Shown in pieces: positions 19,615 to 28,734 of a stretch of DNA of 60,262 bases. A program made the translations under genes and the position numbers. Position 1 is the first letter of the stretch. Each line of letters begins with the position of its first letter. The notes beneath the pieces are model-generated. The model worked only from the letters and a program-made list of their open reading frames with translations. It had not been told where the DNA came from and made no database searches. This stretch comes from Labilithrix sp. (lineage in GTDB: Bacteria > Myxococcota > Polyangia > Polyangiales > Polyangiaceae). The stretch is from contig JAQBQL010000072.1 of NCBI GenBank assembly GCA_028287035.1, positions 1 through 60,262 on the forward strand, in the 5' to 3' direction.

Positions 19615-20816
19615 GGGACGCTCTGCCCCGCGAGCAGCGCGCTCGGCGGCGCCGGACAGTCGAGGGTCCGCAGGAATGCGATGATCTCGTCGGCCTCGCC
19701 ATCGTCCACGTTCACGCCGTCGAGCTTCGGGTCGACGGTGCCGACCGTGGCGCCGCGGCCGCGCCGACCTCCGCGCCGGTAGACGTCGAGGATGAAGCCG
19801 CGCAGCGTCTGCTCGTGCGACGCGTGACCGAAGAAGGTGCGCTGTCCGGCACCGCGGAGGCTCGCGGTCCGGAACGCTCCCTCCTGACCCGTCTCGGCGG
19901 CGACGCTCGCCAGCCGCGCCGCGCCGGCCGTGCGATCATCGGAATAGGGGCCCACGCCGTTGAACGGGTCAGCCAGCAGAGCAGGGGCGCCGAGCACGCG
20001 CCCGCGGTCGGTCGACGGTATTCCGATGTCGTGGAATTGCCCGTCGGAAAAGCTCGGCCCCGAGTGGCAACGCGTGCAGCCTTGGCGCTGGAACGTGGCG
20101 GCCCCGGTCCGCTCGGCGTCCGTGAGCTGCCCCTCGCCACGTACCCACAGATCGAACCGGGTGTTCGTGCAGAGTAGCTTGCGCTCGTAGGCCTCGAGCG
20201 CTTTTCCGGCATTCGCGAAGACGCGCTGGACCTCATCGCGCTGGGCGTCGGTCATGAGCCCCCACGAGTCGTCGCCGGGCTTGGCCCGTGCCGGCGTCGC
20301 CGAGAGATCGGGGGGATTGCCGAATACCGTCTGGTAATCCGACCCATAGGACCCGAGGAGTCGCCGTGCCACCTCGACGCGCGTGAAGTCCATCTCCTTG
20401 GGATTCTCGAGCGCCTTGAGTGGCTGGGACCATGCGGAGTCCGCCTTGCCATCCCACAGGAGGTAAGGGTGGAGGACCGCGGCGGTCACCGGCATCGCGT
20501 GACGATCGCCGAGCTGCCCGCGCACCCCGACCGAGCGCGCGCGGGCGTCGGAGAAGCCATGCTCCGGATCATGGCAGCTCACGCACGCGACGGTGCCGTC
20601 GGCGCTGAAGCCGTGGTCGAAGAAGAGCTTCTGCCCGAGGGCGGCTGCGGCGGGGTCGTCGGCGACGGAGTTCGTCGGAGAAGCGACCAGCGGCGACGCC
20701 GTCACTGCCATGTCGGTGAACTCGGAAGGGTCAGCTTGATCCCCGCCGCACGATGCGGTGGCGACGGCGAGCGTCAGCGCGCCGAGGCCCACCCGATGGA
20801 TGGCTCTGTCGAACAT
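19611..20816 (-). CDS. Di-heme cytochrome c peroxidase / MauG-like lipoprotein
   Basis: A 401-residue protein with a lipoprotein signal (VGLGALTLAVATASC, Cys23). Two heme c sites are visible: CVSCH (78-82) and CTRCH (247-251), in the two-domain pattern of bacterial cytochrome c peroxidase/MauG proteins (LGQKLFFDHGFSADGTVACV near the first, GPSFSDGQFHDIGI after the second). It likely reduces hydrogen peroxide, or oxidises a partner, in the periplasm. ATG 20816 gives a proper signal peptide; the longer start at 20849 adds 11 residues. First gene of an operon with an ECF sigma and kinase, hinting at oxidative or envelope stress. Confidence 0.9.
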   Translation of the reverse strand: MFDRAIHRVGLGALTLAVATASCGGDQADPSEFTDMAVTASPLVASPTNSVADDPAAAALGQKLFFDHGFSADGTVACVSCHDPEHGFSDARARSVGVRGQLGDRHAMPVTAAVLHPYLLWDGKADSAWSQPLKALENPKEMDFTRVEVARRLLGSYGSDYQTVFGNPPDLSATPARAKPGDDSWGLMTDAQRDEVQRVFANAGKALEAYERKLLCTNTRFDLWVRGEGQLTDAERTGAATFQRQGCTRCHSGPSFSDGQFHDIGIPSTDRGRVLGAPALLADPFNGVGPYSDDRTAGAARLASVAAETGQEGAFRTASLRGAGQRTFFGHASHEQTLRGFILDVYRRGGRRGRGATVGTVDPKLDGVNVDDGEADEIIAFLRTLDCPAPPSALLAGQSVP

Positions 20817-20930
20817 TCTGGTCCTGGCGGGAACGACCCCGTTCGCCACTGCGGCGTACGCCCGTCGTCTTCCTCACCCTTGGCTCTCCGCCCCCGGAGT
20901 GAACCTTCGCGTTTTCGTACGCCCCGCGGA

Positions 20931-21794
20931 TCATTCCTGCGCGATGCGCTGGGCCGGTGACCGGTGGACACCGCCCGGGTAGGCGGCGAGGTAGCGGCGC
21001 GCGACGTCGCGAGCCTCGCGGGATCGGCCCGCGCGCTCCAGCGCGATCGCCTCGAGGTAGATGGCCTCTTCCGTGCGGGGATCGGCGGGGTGAGCCGCGG
21101 CGAACGCATGGAGCTGCTGGGCCCCGGCGCCGAAGTCGCCGCGACTGACCGCGGTCATGGCCTCCGCGAACTCACGCGAGGCTCGCGTGGCCTCCGGCTC
21201 CGCAGGAGCGGCGGAGGCGAGCGCCGCAGCCGGCGCGCGGACCGAGACGCGCGCGGGGACCGGGACCACGGGCGCGGCGTGCGTCACCGGCGCGGGCGCG
21301 GTCTCGACGGGCGGGGGCTCGACGGGCGTTTGCGGGGCCTCGACCGGTGTGGCCGCGGTCGGCGTGGGCGCCGTCGGGCCGACCTGGACGACGCGCGGGC
21401 TCTTCTCCTCGCGCGGCCTCACCTCGTGCGCCTGGTCGGCCGCCTCGTCGGGCGCGTGACCTCGGACGGTCGTGATCCCCGCCGCTGCTGCCCAGACCGC
21501 CAGCGGCACCATCACCAGCACCGCGGCGACGGCCGCAGCGCTGCGGCCCTTCCTCGGAGCCGGCGCGGCGGCCCGGCGGAGGAGCGCCAGCCGGGCGCGC
21601 TGATGCTCGAGCGGCGTGATCGCGGCGCCGCCGGCACGGAGCGCCTCGCGGAGCTGCGCGAGCTCACGCAGCTGCGCCTCGCACTCGGCGCAGGTACGCA
21701 CGTGTCGATCCATCGAGGACTGTTCGGACGGCCCGAGCCGGCCGTCGAACGAGGCTTCGGCCAGGGCGAGCCTCTCGCATGCCGGAACGCTCAT
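20931..21794 (-). CDS. Zinc-finger anti-sigma factor with proline-rich spacer and TPR-like tail
   Basis: A 287-residue protein. The N-terminus has a ZAS motif HVRTCAECEAQL (His-x3-Cys-x2-Cys, about 32-41). A membrane helix (about 92-110, AAVAAVLVMVPLAVWAAAAG) follows, then a long Pro/Ala/Val spacer (about 130-210) and a helical C-terminus (EFAEAMTAVSRGDFGAGAQQL to AYPGG) like one or two tetratricopeptide repeats. It should hold the coupled sigma factor at the membrane; the periplasmic tail may sense envelope state. ATG 21794 overlaps the sigma stop (ATGA). Confidence 0.88.
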   Translation of the reverse strand: MSVPACERLALAEASFDGRLGPSEQSSMDRHVRTCAECEAQLRELAQLREALRAGGAAITPLEHQRARLALLRRAAAPAPRKGRSAAAVAAVLVMVPLAVWAAAAGITTVRGHAPDEAADQAHEVRPREEKSPRVVQVGPTAPTPTAATPVEAPQTPVEPPPVETAPAPVTHAAPVVPVPARVSVRAPAAALASAAPAEPEATRASREFAEAMTAVSRGDFGAGAQQLHAFAAAHPADPRTEEAIYLEAIALERAGRSREARDVARRYLAAYPGGVHRSPAQRIAQE

Positions 21795-22381
21795 CGCATC
21801 CTCCGTTGGATTCGCTCGCGCAGCTCGGAACGTGCTTCGTGGAGGCGTCGCCACACCGTACCGGCCGGTACGCCGAGGGCCTTCGCGGCTTCGACGCCGG
21901 AGAGGCCGCCGAGGTCGACCATCAGGATGATCTCGCGATGGTCGTGCGAGAGGCGGGCAAGCGCCTCGTCGACGAGGGCACCTCGTTCGCCGCGCAACAG
22001 GTCCTCCTCGGGGGTCGCGGGCGGCGCCGCCGGAGCGTTGCCGAAGGACTCGAGCATGCCGCGCAGACGCGCAAAGGTCCGGCGGCGCCGCCGCGCGAGC
22101 TGCGCCGCCACGCCGAGGAGGAACGGACGCGCCGACGCTCCCGCCTCGTACGAAGCGGCGGCCCGCGAGGCGGTGAGGAAGGTCTCCTGCACGAGATCGT
22201 CGGCGTCGGCGGCACTGGCGAGCAGGCGCTGCGCGAAGCTGCGGACGCTCGCATGGTGCCGATCGAAGAGCTCGCCGAGCGGGCCGAGCGCCCCGCGCGC
22301 GATCCCCTCGAACAGCTCGGTGTCCGTCGCGGTGGCCAGGCCGGGCTCGGCTGCGGGACGGCGGATTGCGGTCGGGGTCAC
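21791..22381 (-). CDS. ECF-type RNA polymerase sigma factor
   Basis: A 196-residue ECF sigma factor. Region 2 (about 25-95) includes ADADDLVQETFLTASRAA, the classical region 2.2/-10 recognition stretch. Region 4 (about 133-192) includes ALARLSHDHREIILMVDLGG and GVEAAKALGVPAGTVWRRLH. GTG start overlaps the upstream envelope-protein stop, and its own stop overlaps the anti-sigma start, so all three are translated as a coupled unit. The anti-sigma downstream implies release by an envelope signal. Confidence 0.93.
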   Translation of the reverse strand: MTPTAIRRPAAEPGLATATDTELFEGIARGALGPLGELFDRHHASVRSFAQRLLASAADADDLVQETFLTASRAAASYEAGASARPFLLGVAAQLARRRRRTFARLRGMLESFGNAPAAPPATPEEDLLRGERGALVDEALARLSHDHREIILMVDLGGLSGVEAAKALGVPAGTVWRRLHEARSELRERIQRRMR

Positions 22382-23427
22382 AGCGCCACCTCGATCCCGA
22401 TGCTGCCGCCGAGGGTCGCCGACGGAAAGCTCTTCGGCGCGCCGGGGGAGGAGCTCGCTTCGCCCGACGCCGGATCGGCGGATTTTCGCGAGAGCACGAC
22501 GAGCTCACCATCCATCATGAGGACGAGGCTCGCCCACCGAACGAGCGGCACGACGACCGCCGCGACCGCGCCGGCGCGTCCTTGCAGCTCGCTCTGCGAG
22601 CCCTGGGGACGAGGCAGGTCACGGAACACCGCGGCGCCGCGCAGGACGACGCCCGCGCGCAGCTCGAGCGCCTTCAGGGGGAAACGGCGCTGCACGGAAC
22701 CGCCAACCGCGACCTCGGTGAGCGGGGGCCCGTCGGCGCCGACCGCGGACTGCTGCCGGAAATCGATGTTCGCGAGCCAGCTGCCGAGCGTGATGCCTGC
22801 CCTCAGCTGGGGCCCCACCCAGGCGACGCCCGAGCCGAGCGCAGCGCGCCCGTCGATGGCCGCGCCGAGCAGGACGCGAGGCGTCTCGCGCGTGGACCTC
22901 TCCTCGGTAGGCGTTGCCGCGACGACCGGGCGCTCCGGGGTCTCCGCGGGCGGAGATCTGTCGACCGGCGCATCGAGCGGCGCGGCGAGCAGCGCCTGGC
23001 CCAGCGGCACGACGTCGGCAGGAGCGGACACCTCTCGCGCGACCACCGGCTCGCCCTCGCGTGCGACGCGCAGCACCCCGCCGCCGCCGCCGCGCCCGAG
23101 CTCGACCTCGACGGTTCCGCCCGAGCAGCTCCACGGGTGGCCGGCCTCGCTCGTCGAGGCCACGAGCTGATGAACGGCCGCACGCCAGGGCTCCGGAAGC
23201 GAGGCCACCGACCCCGCGGTGCGCGCCGCCGGGCACTCGGCCCGCGCAGCGTGGCCCCACGCGAGCACCGTCACGGCGGGAATCAGCCGGAGGAGCCTGC
23301 CCGCGGGAGCGAGCAAGGCGGGGCGGGAGCAGGCGAGGGAGAGCAAGGGTACGTCCAGAGGGTAGTGCCCGGCCGCGAGCGAACCTTCGCCTTTTTCTTG
23401 CGTGGTCGTCCGGCCGCGCGCGCACAT
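22378..23427 (-). CDS. Predicted envelope/outer-membrane protein upstream of sigma gene
   Basis: A 349-residue protein starting at ATG 23427 with a good ribosome site (ggcggagctg). A signal-like segment sits at about 45-64 (LIPAVTVLAWGHAARAE), unusually far in, so a later start is possible. A periplasmic region with Cys (HPWSCSGG) is followed by a Pro/Glu linker and, from about residue 195, amphipathic strands (AWVGPQLRAGITLGSWLANI, LELRAGVVLRGAAVF) ending IGIEVAL, barrel-like. It is coupled to the ECF sigma downstream and may be its signal input or its target. Confidence 0.65.
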   Translation of the reverse strand: MCARGRTTTQEKGEGSLAAGHYPLDVPLLSLACSRPALLAPAGRLLRLIPAVTVLAWGHAARAECPAARTAGSVASLPEPWRAAVHQLVASTSEAGHPWSCSGGTVEVELGRGGGGGVLRVAREGEPVVAREVSAPADVVPLGQALLAAPLDAPVDRSPPAETPERPVVAATPTEERSTRETPRVLLGAAIDGRAALGSGVAWVGPQLRAGITLGSWLANIDFRQQSAVGADGPPLTEVAVGGSVQRRFPLKALELRAGVVLRGAAVFRDLPRPQGSQSELQGRAGAVAAVVVPLVRWASLVLMMDGELVVLSRKSADPASGEASSSPGAPKSFPSATLGGSIGIEVAL

Positions 23428-23444
23428 CAGCTCCGCCCCCCTCC

Positions 23445-23783
23445 TCAGCGGGCGCCGGCGATCAGCAGGGCGATGCACACTGCCATCACCGTGACCACCC
23501 AACCGTGCATCGTTCTCCGCCGTTGAGCAGCCCACCACGTCGCGAATTCGTTCGCCGCGAAGGCGGCCTCCACCTCGTCATCGCCATCCGTCGTGGTCAC
23601 GTATCCCGACGAGAGGAAGCGCTCGGTCTCCTGATCGAAGCCCGGGGCGCCGGGAACCGGGATCGCGGCCGGCAAGGTCGGCACTTCCGAGCCCGGGAGC
23701 GTCGGTCGGTCGTCGGTCTCGATGCCTTCCACGACCTCGGCCGCGCGGGACGGTGCGGGGGATACGCCATGCTGCTCTTCCAC
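23445..23783 (-). CDS. Small tail-anchored membrane protein
   Basis: A 112-residue protein with a soluble acidic N-terminal part and one C-terminal membrane helix (about 93-110, GWVVTVMAVCIALLIAG). ATG 23783. It lies 17 bases upstream of the envelope-protein gene and is probably the first gene of the sigma/anti-sigma operon. No known domain. Confidence 0.6.
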   Translation of the reverse strand: MEEQHGVSPAPSRAAEVVEGIETDDRPTLPGSEVPTLPAAIPVPGAPGFDQETERFLSSGYVTTTDGDDEVEAAFAANEFATWWAAQRRRTMHGWVVTVMAVCIALLIAGAR

Positions 23784-23861
23784 GGAGACCTCCTTCGACG
23801 CCGTCGTGACGTCGTCGGCCGATCAGTGCACCGCGACGCGCCCGATCGATCATCGGGGGCC

Positions 23862-24170
23862 TCAGCGCCTGGAGGACGCGGGCGCCGTGCCGCTGGACAG
23901 GCTCTGCAGCTCGCGCATGAGCTGCCGAGCCTCGGCGTCGTCGGGGGCGACGGCGATCAGTCGGTTCGCGACGACGATCGCCTCGCCGAGCTCGCCGCGC
24001 TCGCGGAGACGGCGCGCTTCGTCACGGAGCGCCCGCGCCGGTTGCTCGTCGCGGGGGGCTTGCTGCGCGTCCTCCACGCTGATCCCGGCGACCATCGCCG
24101 CGGCGACGCATCCCGAGACCAGCTGGCGCAACGTGTTCCCGGTGACCAGACGTGACGAGCCGGAGCGCAC
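23862..24170 (-). CDS. Small helical (TPR-like) exported protein
   Basis: A 102-residue protein starting at GTG 24170. A hydrophobic N-terminal segment (LVSGCVAAAMVAGI, about 17-30) could be a signal or, through its Cys, a lipoprotein signal. The rest is a charged helix pair (RALRDEARRLRERGELGEAI, ANRLIAVAPDDAEARQLM) with the spacing of one tetratricopeptide repeat. It is 78 bases upstream of the sigma operon and may be its first gene or a separate unit. Function unknown. Confidence 0.55.
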   Translation of the reverse strand: MRSGSSRLVTGNTLRQLVSGCVAAAMVAGISVEDAQQAPRDEQPARALRDEARRLRERGELGEAIVVANRLIAVAPDDAEARQLMRELQSLSSGTAPASSRR

Positions 24171-24239
24171 ACGGCTCTGGTGGCAGACGGCGATGACGAT
24201 CGATCAACCGATCGTCCGCCGGCCCGCGGAACCGCGCCG

Positions 24240-25880
24240 TCACTTCACGGGGACGGCCGAGATCGTGCTGAGGTTCAGGCCGCCCGGGTACTGGTACGTC
24301 GTGTTGGCGCCGTAGCCGAGGACCTGGATGCCGATCGGCGCGCTCGCCTTCAGCGTGTGCGCGCCCTCCGACCCGGTGCCGAGCTGCACGTGCGCCGCGT
24401 GGAAGCCCGTGCCGCTGATCGCCTTGAGCTGGCCCGACACGTCCTTGCCGTCGAGCGTGAGCGTGGTGCCCGCCGTCCCGACGATGTCCACGTAGTTGTA
24501 CTGGTAGTCGGGCGGCGCGAGGAAGACGTAGTCCTTCCGGAACTGCTCGACCGTCACCGCGAAGCTCTGCGACGGATCGCCGAGCGGCCCGGTCGCGTTG
24601 TCGGGATCGACCTCGGCGCCGCCGACCTGGAAGGTGCCGATGCCGAACTCGTGGTCGCCCGTCACCTCGAAGTCCTGCGTGACCTCGCCGCAATCGGCCA
24701 CCTGACCGGCGTTGAGGAAGTCGGGGCACGAGGACGGCCGCGACGGCTTGTAGGTGAGCGCGGTGCCATCGACGTTGCCGTACATGTGAACCACCTGGCC
24801 GACCTGCGCCTTGGGCGAGCTCGGACGGACGACCACGTAGTGCTTGCCGAGCGTCTCGACGGGGAAGACCGTCTCCTCGATGTGGTCGCAGGCCTCGACG
24901 TCGAACGGGAAGTCGATGCACGGCACGCCGGTGATGACCTGCACCGGCTTGTCGGCCTTCAGCAGGCCGCCGCTCAGGTCGAAGTTGCGGCCGAGGCCGC
25001 TGACGATCTGCGCGACGTCCCCCGCGTCGAGCGTGAAGGTCATCGTCGTGCCGCCCGCGGCGGCGGCGATCCCGGAGCCCGCCACGACCTTGCCCTTGGC
25101 CGGCAGGTTGACGGTCACGGTGGTGCCGTCCTGCGTGCCGGTGACCACGAAGTAGGGCGGCATGTAATCGCCGGTGCTGCTGCGGCTCATGCCCTGCGAG
25201 CCCATGATCCGGTAGTTGCCAGTCATCGCCGTCGAGGGCAGGAGGAGCGACGCGTCGTTCGAATACGAGTAGCAAGCGTCGGCGAAGGGGTCGGCCTGCA
25301 CGCAGCTGCTCCAGTCCTTGCCGGGCGGGCCGCCGGTCGCCTGGTACTCGAGCGGGCTGAACTGGTAGACGACGACGGGCACGTCGCTGACGAGGTGGTA
25401 GGCGCCGCCCTTCACGAGCGCCGACTGGGTGAGCGAGTCGCGCTCCGACCCCTTCAACGCCGGGACCCACGGGAGGAAGATCTTCGTGAGCGATCCGCCC
25501 GCGACCGTCGCCGACTGGTTCGTGCCGTTCGGACCGGTGACGGTCACGTTGGCGGTCGTGCTGCCGTTGTTGGCGACGACGACCGCGAAGTCGAAGATGC
25601 TCTGCACGAGGTTCGCGGTGACGGTCGGGTAGTAGTCGCAGCCGACGTACGTCTTGAACTGCTGCGCCTCCGCGCACGTGACCGGGTCGCGTCCGCCGAT
25701 GCCGCCGTTGCCGCCGTCGTCCGAGCCGATGATGCCGCCGTCACCGCCGCCGAAGCCGCCGTTGCCCGCGTCGCCGTCGTCGAAGGTGTTCCGGCCCTTC
25801 GAGCCGCCGCAGGCGAGGGGAAGAGCGAGGACGAGCGCGAGAGCGCTGGCGGCCCCCGTGACGAAGGAAGTCGGCTTCAT
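24240..25880 (-). CDS. IgGFc-binding-domain surface lipoprotein
   Basis: A 546-residue lipoprotein: signal MKPTSFVTGAASALALVLAL with lipobox LPLAC (Cys24), then an Asp/Gly-rich linker (about 33-65) and a large beta-rich domain. The repeated phrases VVYQFSPLEYQATGG, NDASLLLPSTAMTGNY and PVQVITGVPCIDFPF are those of the bacterial IgGFc-binding family, which in myxobacteria are big exposed lipoproteins that resemble vertebrate FCGBP and probably act in adhesion. Paired cysteines suggest disulfides. It stands alone between a small protein and the lipid kinase. Ligand unknown. Confidence 0.88.
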   Translation of the reverse strand: MKPTSFVTGAASALALVLALPLACGGSKGRNTFDDGDAGNGGFGGGDGGIIGSDDGGNGGIGGRDPVTCAEAQQFKTYVGCDYYPTVTANLVQSIFDFAVVVANNGSTTANVTVTGPNGTNQSATVAGGSLTKIFLPWVPALKGSERDSLTQSALVKGGAYHLVSDVPVVVYQFSPLEYQATGGPPGKDWSSCVQADPFADACYSYSNDASLLLPSTAMTGNYRIMGSQGMSRSSTGDYMPPYFVVTGTQDGTTVTVNLPAKGKVVAGSGIAAAAGGTTMTFTLDAGDVAQIVSGLGRNFDLSGGLLKADKPVQVITGVPCIDFPFDVEACDHIEETVFPVETLGKHYVVVRPSSPKAQVGQVVHMYGNVDGTALTYKPSRPSSCPDFLNAGQVADCGEVTQDFEVTGDHEFGIGTFQVGGAEVDPDNATGPLGDPSQSFAVTVEQFRKDYVFLAPPDYQYNYVDIVGTAGTTLTLDGKDVSGQLKAISGTGFHAAHVQLGTGSEGAHTLKASAPIGIQVLGYGANTTYQYPGGLNLSTISAVPVK

Positions 25881-25950
25881 GACTGCTTCCTAGCAGCCGC
25901 CCGGCGCCGAGCGATAGCCCGGCCTGCTCGGGTTCCGTCCCTTCGGCGCC

Positions 25951-26958
25951 TCACGCACCCGGTACGAGGAGCCGGATGCCGCGCGCCACGACCTCGATGC
26001 GGACCTTCGGGTGGGCCTTCCACTCCTCGCCGTCCAGCTGGGCGGCGAGGGGCGCGCCGCCTTCCGGAGCCTCGAATTCGAGGTCGATCGTCGTCCCGCG
26101 GAGCGTCTTCGAGTGCTCGAGACCGAGGCCGTCGAGGTCCTTCTCGGTGACGGGGAGCGCCTTCAGGTCGTAGATGGCCTTCGACGCCCAGTCGGCCTTT
26201 CCGACGAAGGGCACGAGCTCGAAGATGCCGTCGTCGTGCCTCGCGCTCTCGTCGAAGACCCAGGCGCCCGCGTAGACCCGCGTGTTCTTGACGATGAGGT
26301 CGGTCACGCCCTCGAGCACCGTCGCGCGTCCATCGATGGTCGCGCGCACGCGCAGCTTGTCGTCGACCACGTAGGACTCGAGGAACGTCTTGATGAACGC
26401 GCCCGCGTAAACGGCCTTGTCGCGGTAGATCTCCTTCAGCGGCCCGAGGCTCTCGACGACCTGACGGTCCTTGTTGCGCTGCACGAGCACGCGCGCCGAG
26501 AGGCCCCAGCCGCACGAATCGAAGAAGTAGTCGGGCGCGGCTCCGGCACCGCCCGCGTAGTAGAGGCCCACGTCGAGGCGCGTCTCGTTGCCGGCGCGGA
26601 TCACCTCCACGTTGCGGGGCAGCGCGCCTTCGTCGGACTGGAGCCCGAAGCTCTGACCTTGATCGTTGGCGGTACCGGTGGGGAGCATGCCGAGGGTGAC
26701 GTCCTCACGGTGCTTGCTCGTGAAGAGGCCGGCCGCGACCTCGCGGAAGGTGCCGTCGCCCCCCATCGAGATGACCGTCCGGTAGGCGCCCGCCTCGAGC
26801 GCCTCGCGCACCGCTGCGATCGTCTTGCCCTCCGGCAGGGTCGGCAGGAAGTCGGCGGCGAGGCCCGCCTTCTTCAGGAGGCCGAGCCCCTCGTCGATGC
26901 GCTCCTTGTTCTTGCCGCTCTGGGCTGTCGGGTTGCCGACGAGGAGGTGGGTGGACAT
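25951..26958 (-). CDS. Diacylglycerol/lipid kinase family protein
   Basis: A 335-residue soluble protein of the DAGK_cat/YegS fold. The nucleotide motif GGDGTFREV is at about 66-74 and TGTANDQGQSFGL at about 94-106, then a C-terminal beta sandwich. These enzymes phosphorylate diacylglycerol or related lipids using ATP. The GxGDGT Asp is intact. It starts at ATG 26958 and lies 18 bases downstream of the GGDEF-EAL gene, so the two may be co-transcribed. Substrate not predictable. Confidence 0.9.
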   Translation of the reverse strand: MSTHLLVGNPTAQSGKNKERIDEGLGLLKKAGLAADFLPTLPEGKTIAAVREALEAGAYRTVISMGGDGTFREVAAGLFTSKHREDVTLGMLPTGTANDQGQSFGLQSDEGALPRNVEVIRAGNETRLDVGLYYAGGAGAAPDYFFDSCGWGLSARVLVQRNKDRQVVESLGPLKEIYRDKAVYAGAFIKTFLESYVVDDKLRVRATIDGRATVLEGVTDLIVKNTRVYAGAWVFDESARHDDGIFELVPFVGKADWASKAIYDLKALPVTEKDLDGLGLEHSKTLRGTTIDLEFEAPEGGAPLAAQLDGEEWKAHPKVRIEVVARGIRLLVPGA

Positions 26959-26976
26959 GCCAGAGCCATAGCCTGG

Positions 26977-28734
26977 CTACGTCGTCGCCGCCTCCCGCGC
27001 GGTGATCCACGCGAGCGCGAGCGGTCCCGGAAGCGCCTTCGAGAAGAGCCAGCCCTGGATGGACATGGGGCCGAGCTGCTCGAGGAAGGCGCGCTGGGCC
27101 TCGGTCTCGACGCCTTCCGCCACGACGTCGATGCCGAGGCTCCGGGAGAGCGCGACGATGGCTGTGACGATGGCCTCGCTCTTGGGGGCGACGCCGATCT
27201 CGGCCACGAACGAGCGGTCGATCTTCAGCGTGTCGACCGGGAACCTCGTCAGGTACGCGAGCGACGAGTAGCCGGTGCCGAAGTCGTCGAGCGCCACGCG
27301 GACGCCGATCTCCTTGAGCTGCTCGAGCAGCCCGATCGCGGTCTCGATGTCCTCGACCATCACGCCTTCGGTCACCTCGAGCTCCAGCAGGTCGGGCGAG
27401 AGCTGCGTCTCGGCGAGCACCTGGCGCACCTTGTCGGCGAAGTCGGGGGCGTTGAACTGCCGCGCCGAGATGTTCACCGCGACGGGCACGCGCAGCGCGG
27501 AGATCGAGCTCCACGCCTTCGCTTGCCGGCACGCGGTCCGGAGCACCCAGTCCCCGAGCTCGACGATCGTGCCCGTCTCCTCGGCGACGGCGATGAGCTC
27601 GTTCGGCGGGATCGGCCCGATCGCGTCCGGCACGAACCGGAGGAGGGCCTCGACGCCCACGGCGCGACGCGAGGTCACGTCGACCTTCGGTTGATAGTGG
27701 ATCTCGAGCCCCTGCTCGAGCGCGAGAGCCCGGCGAAGGCGTCGCTCGACGCTGTCCCGCCGCTGCAGCTTCTCGCCGAGCTCGGAGGCGAAGACCTCGC
27801 TCCGCCCGCGCCCGCGGTCCTTCGCCACGTGCATCGCGGCGTCGGCGCGCATCAGCAAGGCCTCGGCGTCGTCGCCGCTCGCCGGGTAGGTGGCGATGCC
27901 CGCACTGAACGAGAGGACGACCTGCACGCCGTCGACCGCGTAGGGCGTGCCGATCTGGGCGTTGAGCCGCCGGAACAGCTCCGGCCCCTCTCTCTCCCCC
28001 GCGCAGTCGCGGACGATGAGCGCGAACTCGTCGCCGCCGAGCCGGGCCACGAACATCTCGGGACGGTTCCCGCGAGCCGCGTCGTCGGCGCCGAACTGAT
28101 GGAGCCGGGCGCCGACCTCGCGGAGCAGCACGTTGCCTGCGACGTGGCCGAGGCTGTCGTTGACGCGCCGGAAGTGGTCGAGGTCCAGCGACACGACGGC
28201 GACCCGCTGCCGGCGCATCTTGGCGGTGGCGATGGCGGACGTCAGGAACCGGCACGCGTGGCTGCGGTTCGGAAGGGCGGTGAGCTCGTCGTAGTAGGCG
28301 AGGCGCCGGACATGGTCCTCCGCCGCGCGCAGCTGCGTCACGTCCTGCGCTGTGCCGATGATGCAGAGCCGGCCCGTCTGACGGTCGACCTCCGTCTCGG
28401 CCTCCTGGTGGACGACCCGCTCCTCGCCGTCCGGCAGGATCAGGCGGTATTCGAGATCGTGGGAGACGCCGCGGCGGAAGCCCTCCTCGACGCGCGCACG
28501 GTCGAGCGGATGGACCCAGCGCAGGAGCGTGTCCCACAGCGGGCCCTCGCCTTCGAGGCCCCGGAAGATCACCGCCGAGCCACGGAACCACCGGAACGTC
28601 CGGGCGTCCGGGTCGAAGCGCCACTGCACGAGGCGTGCGAGGCGCTGCGCACGTTCCAGGCTCCGCGCGAGGTCATCGGCGTGTCCCGCATCGTCTCTGG
28701 AGTGCCGGGTCGTCGATGCTTCGAACGTCGTCAT
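26977..28734 (-). CDS. PAS-GGDEF-EAL c-di-GMP protein, probable phosphodiesterase
   Basis: A 585-residue cytoplasmic protein. PAS-like domain at about 28-137, GGDEF domain at about 138-320 with intact GGDEF (233-237), and EAL domain at about 330-580 with EAL (362-364), NISARQF, DDFGTGYSS and KIDRSF, so catalytic metal and loop-6 residues are present. The inhibitory RxxD site before GGDEF reads RPEM, so product inhibition is probably lost. This pattern suggests c-di-GMP hydrolysis, with GGDEF as possible GTP sensor. ATG 28734 is chosen; an ATG at 28809 adds 25 low-quality residues. Divergent from the PYP-like/cyclase operon. Confidence 0.92.
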   Translation of the reverse strand: MTTFEASTTRHSRDDAGHADDLARSLERAQRLARLVQWRFDPDARTFRWFRGSAVIFRGLEGEGPLWDTLLRWVHPLDRARVEEGFRRGVSHDLEYRLILPDGEERVVHQEAETEVDRQTGRLCIIGTAQDVTQLRAAEDHVRRLAYYDELTALPNRSHACRFLTSAIATAKMRRQRVAVVSLDLDHFRRVNDSLGHVAGNVLLREVGARLHQFGADDAARGNRPEMFVARLGGDEFALIVRDCAGEREGPELFRRLNAQIGTPYAVDGVQVVLSFSAGIATYPASGDDAEALLMRADAAMHVAKDRGRGRSEVFASELGEKLQRRDSVERRLRRALALEQGLEIHYQPKVDVTSRRAVGVEALLRFVPDAIGPIPPNELIAVAEETGTIVELGDWVLRTACRQAKAWSSISALRVPVAVNISARQFNAPDFADKVRQVLAETQLSPDLLELEVTEGVMVEDIETAIGLLEQLKEIGVRVALDDFGTGYSSLAYLTRFPVDTLKIDRSFVAEIGVAPKSEAIVTAIVALSRSLGIDVVAEGVETEAQRAFLEQLGPMSIQGWLFSKALPGPLALAWITAREAATT

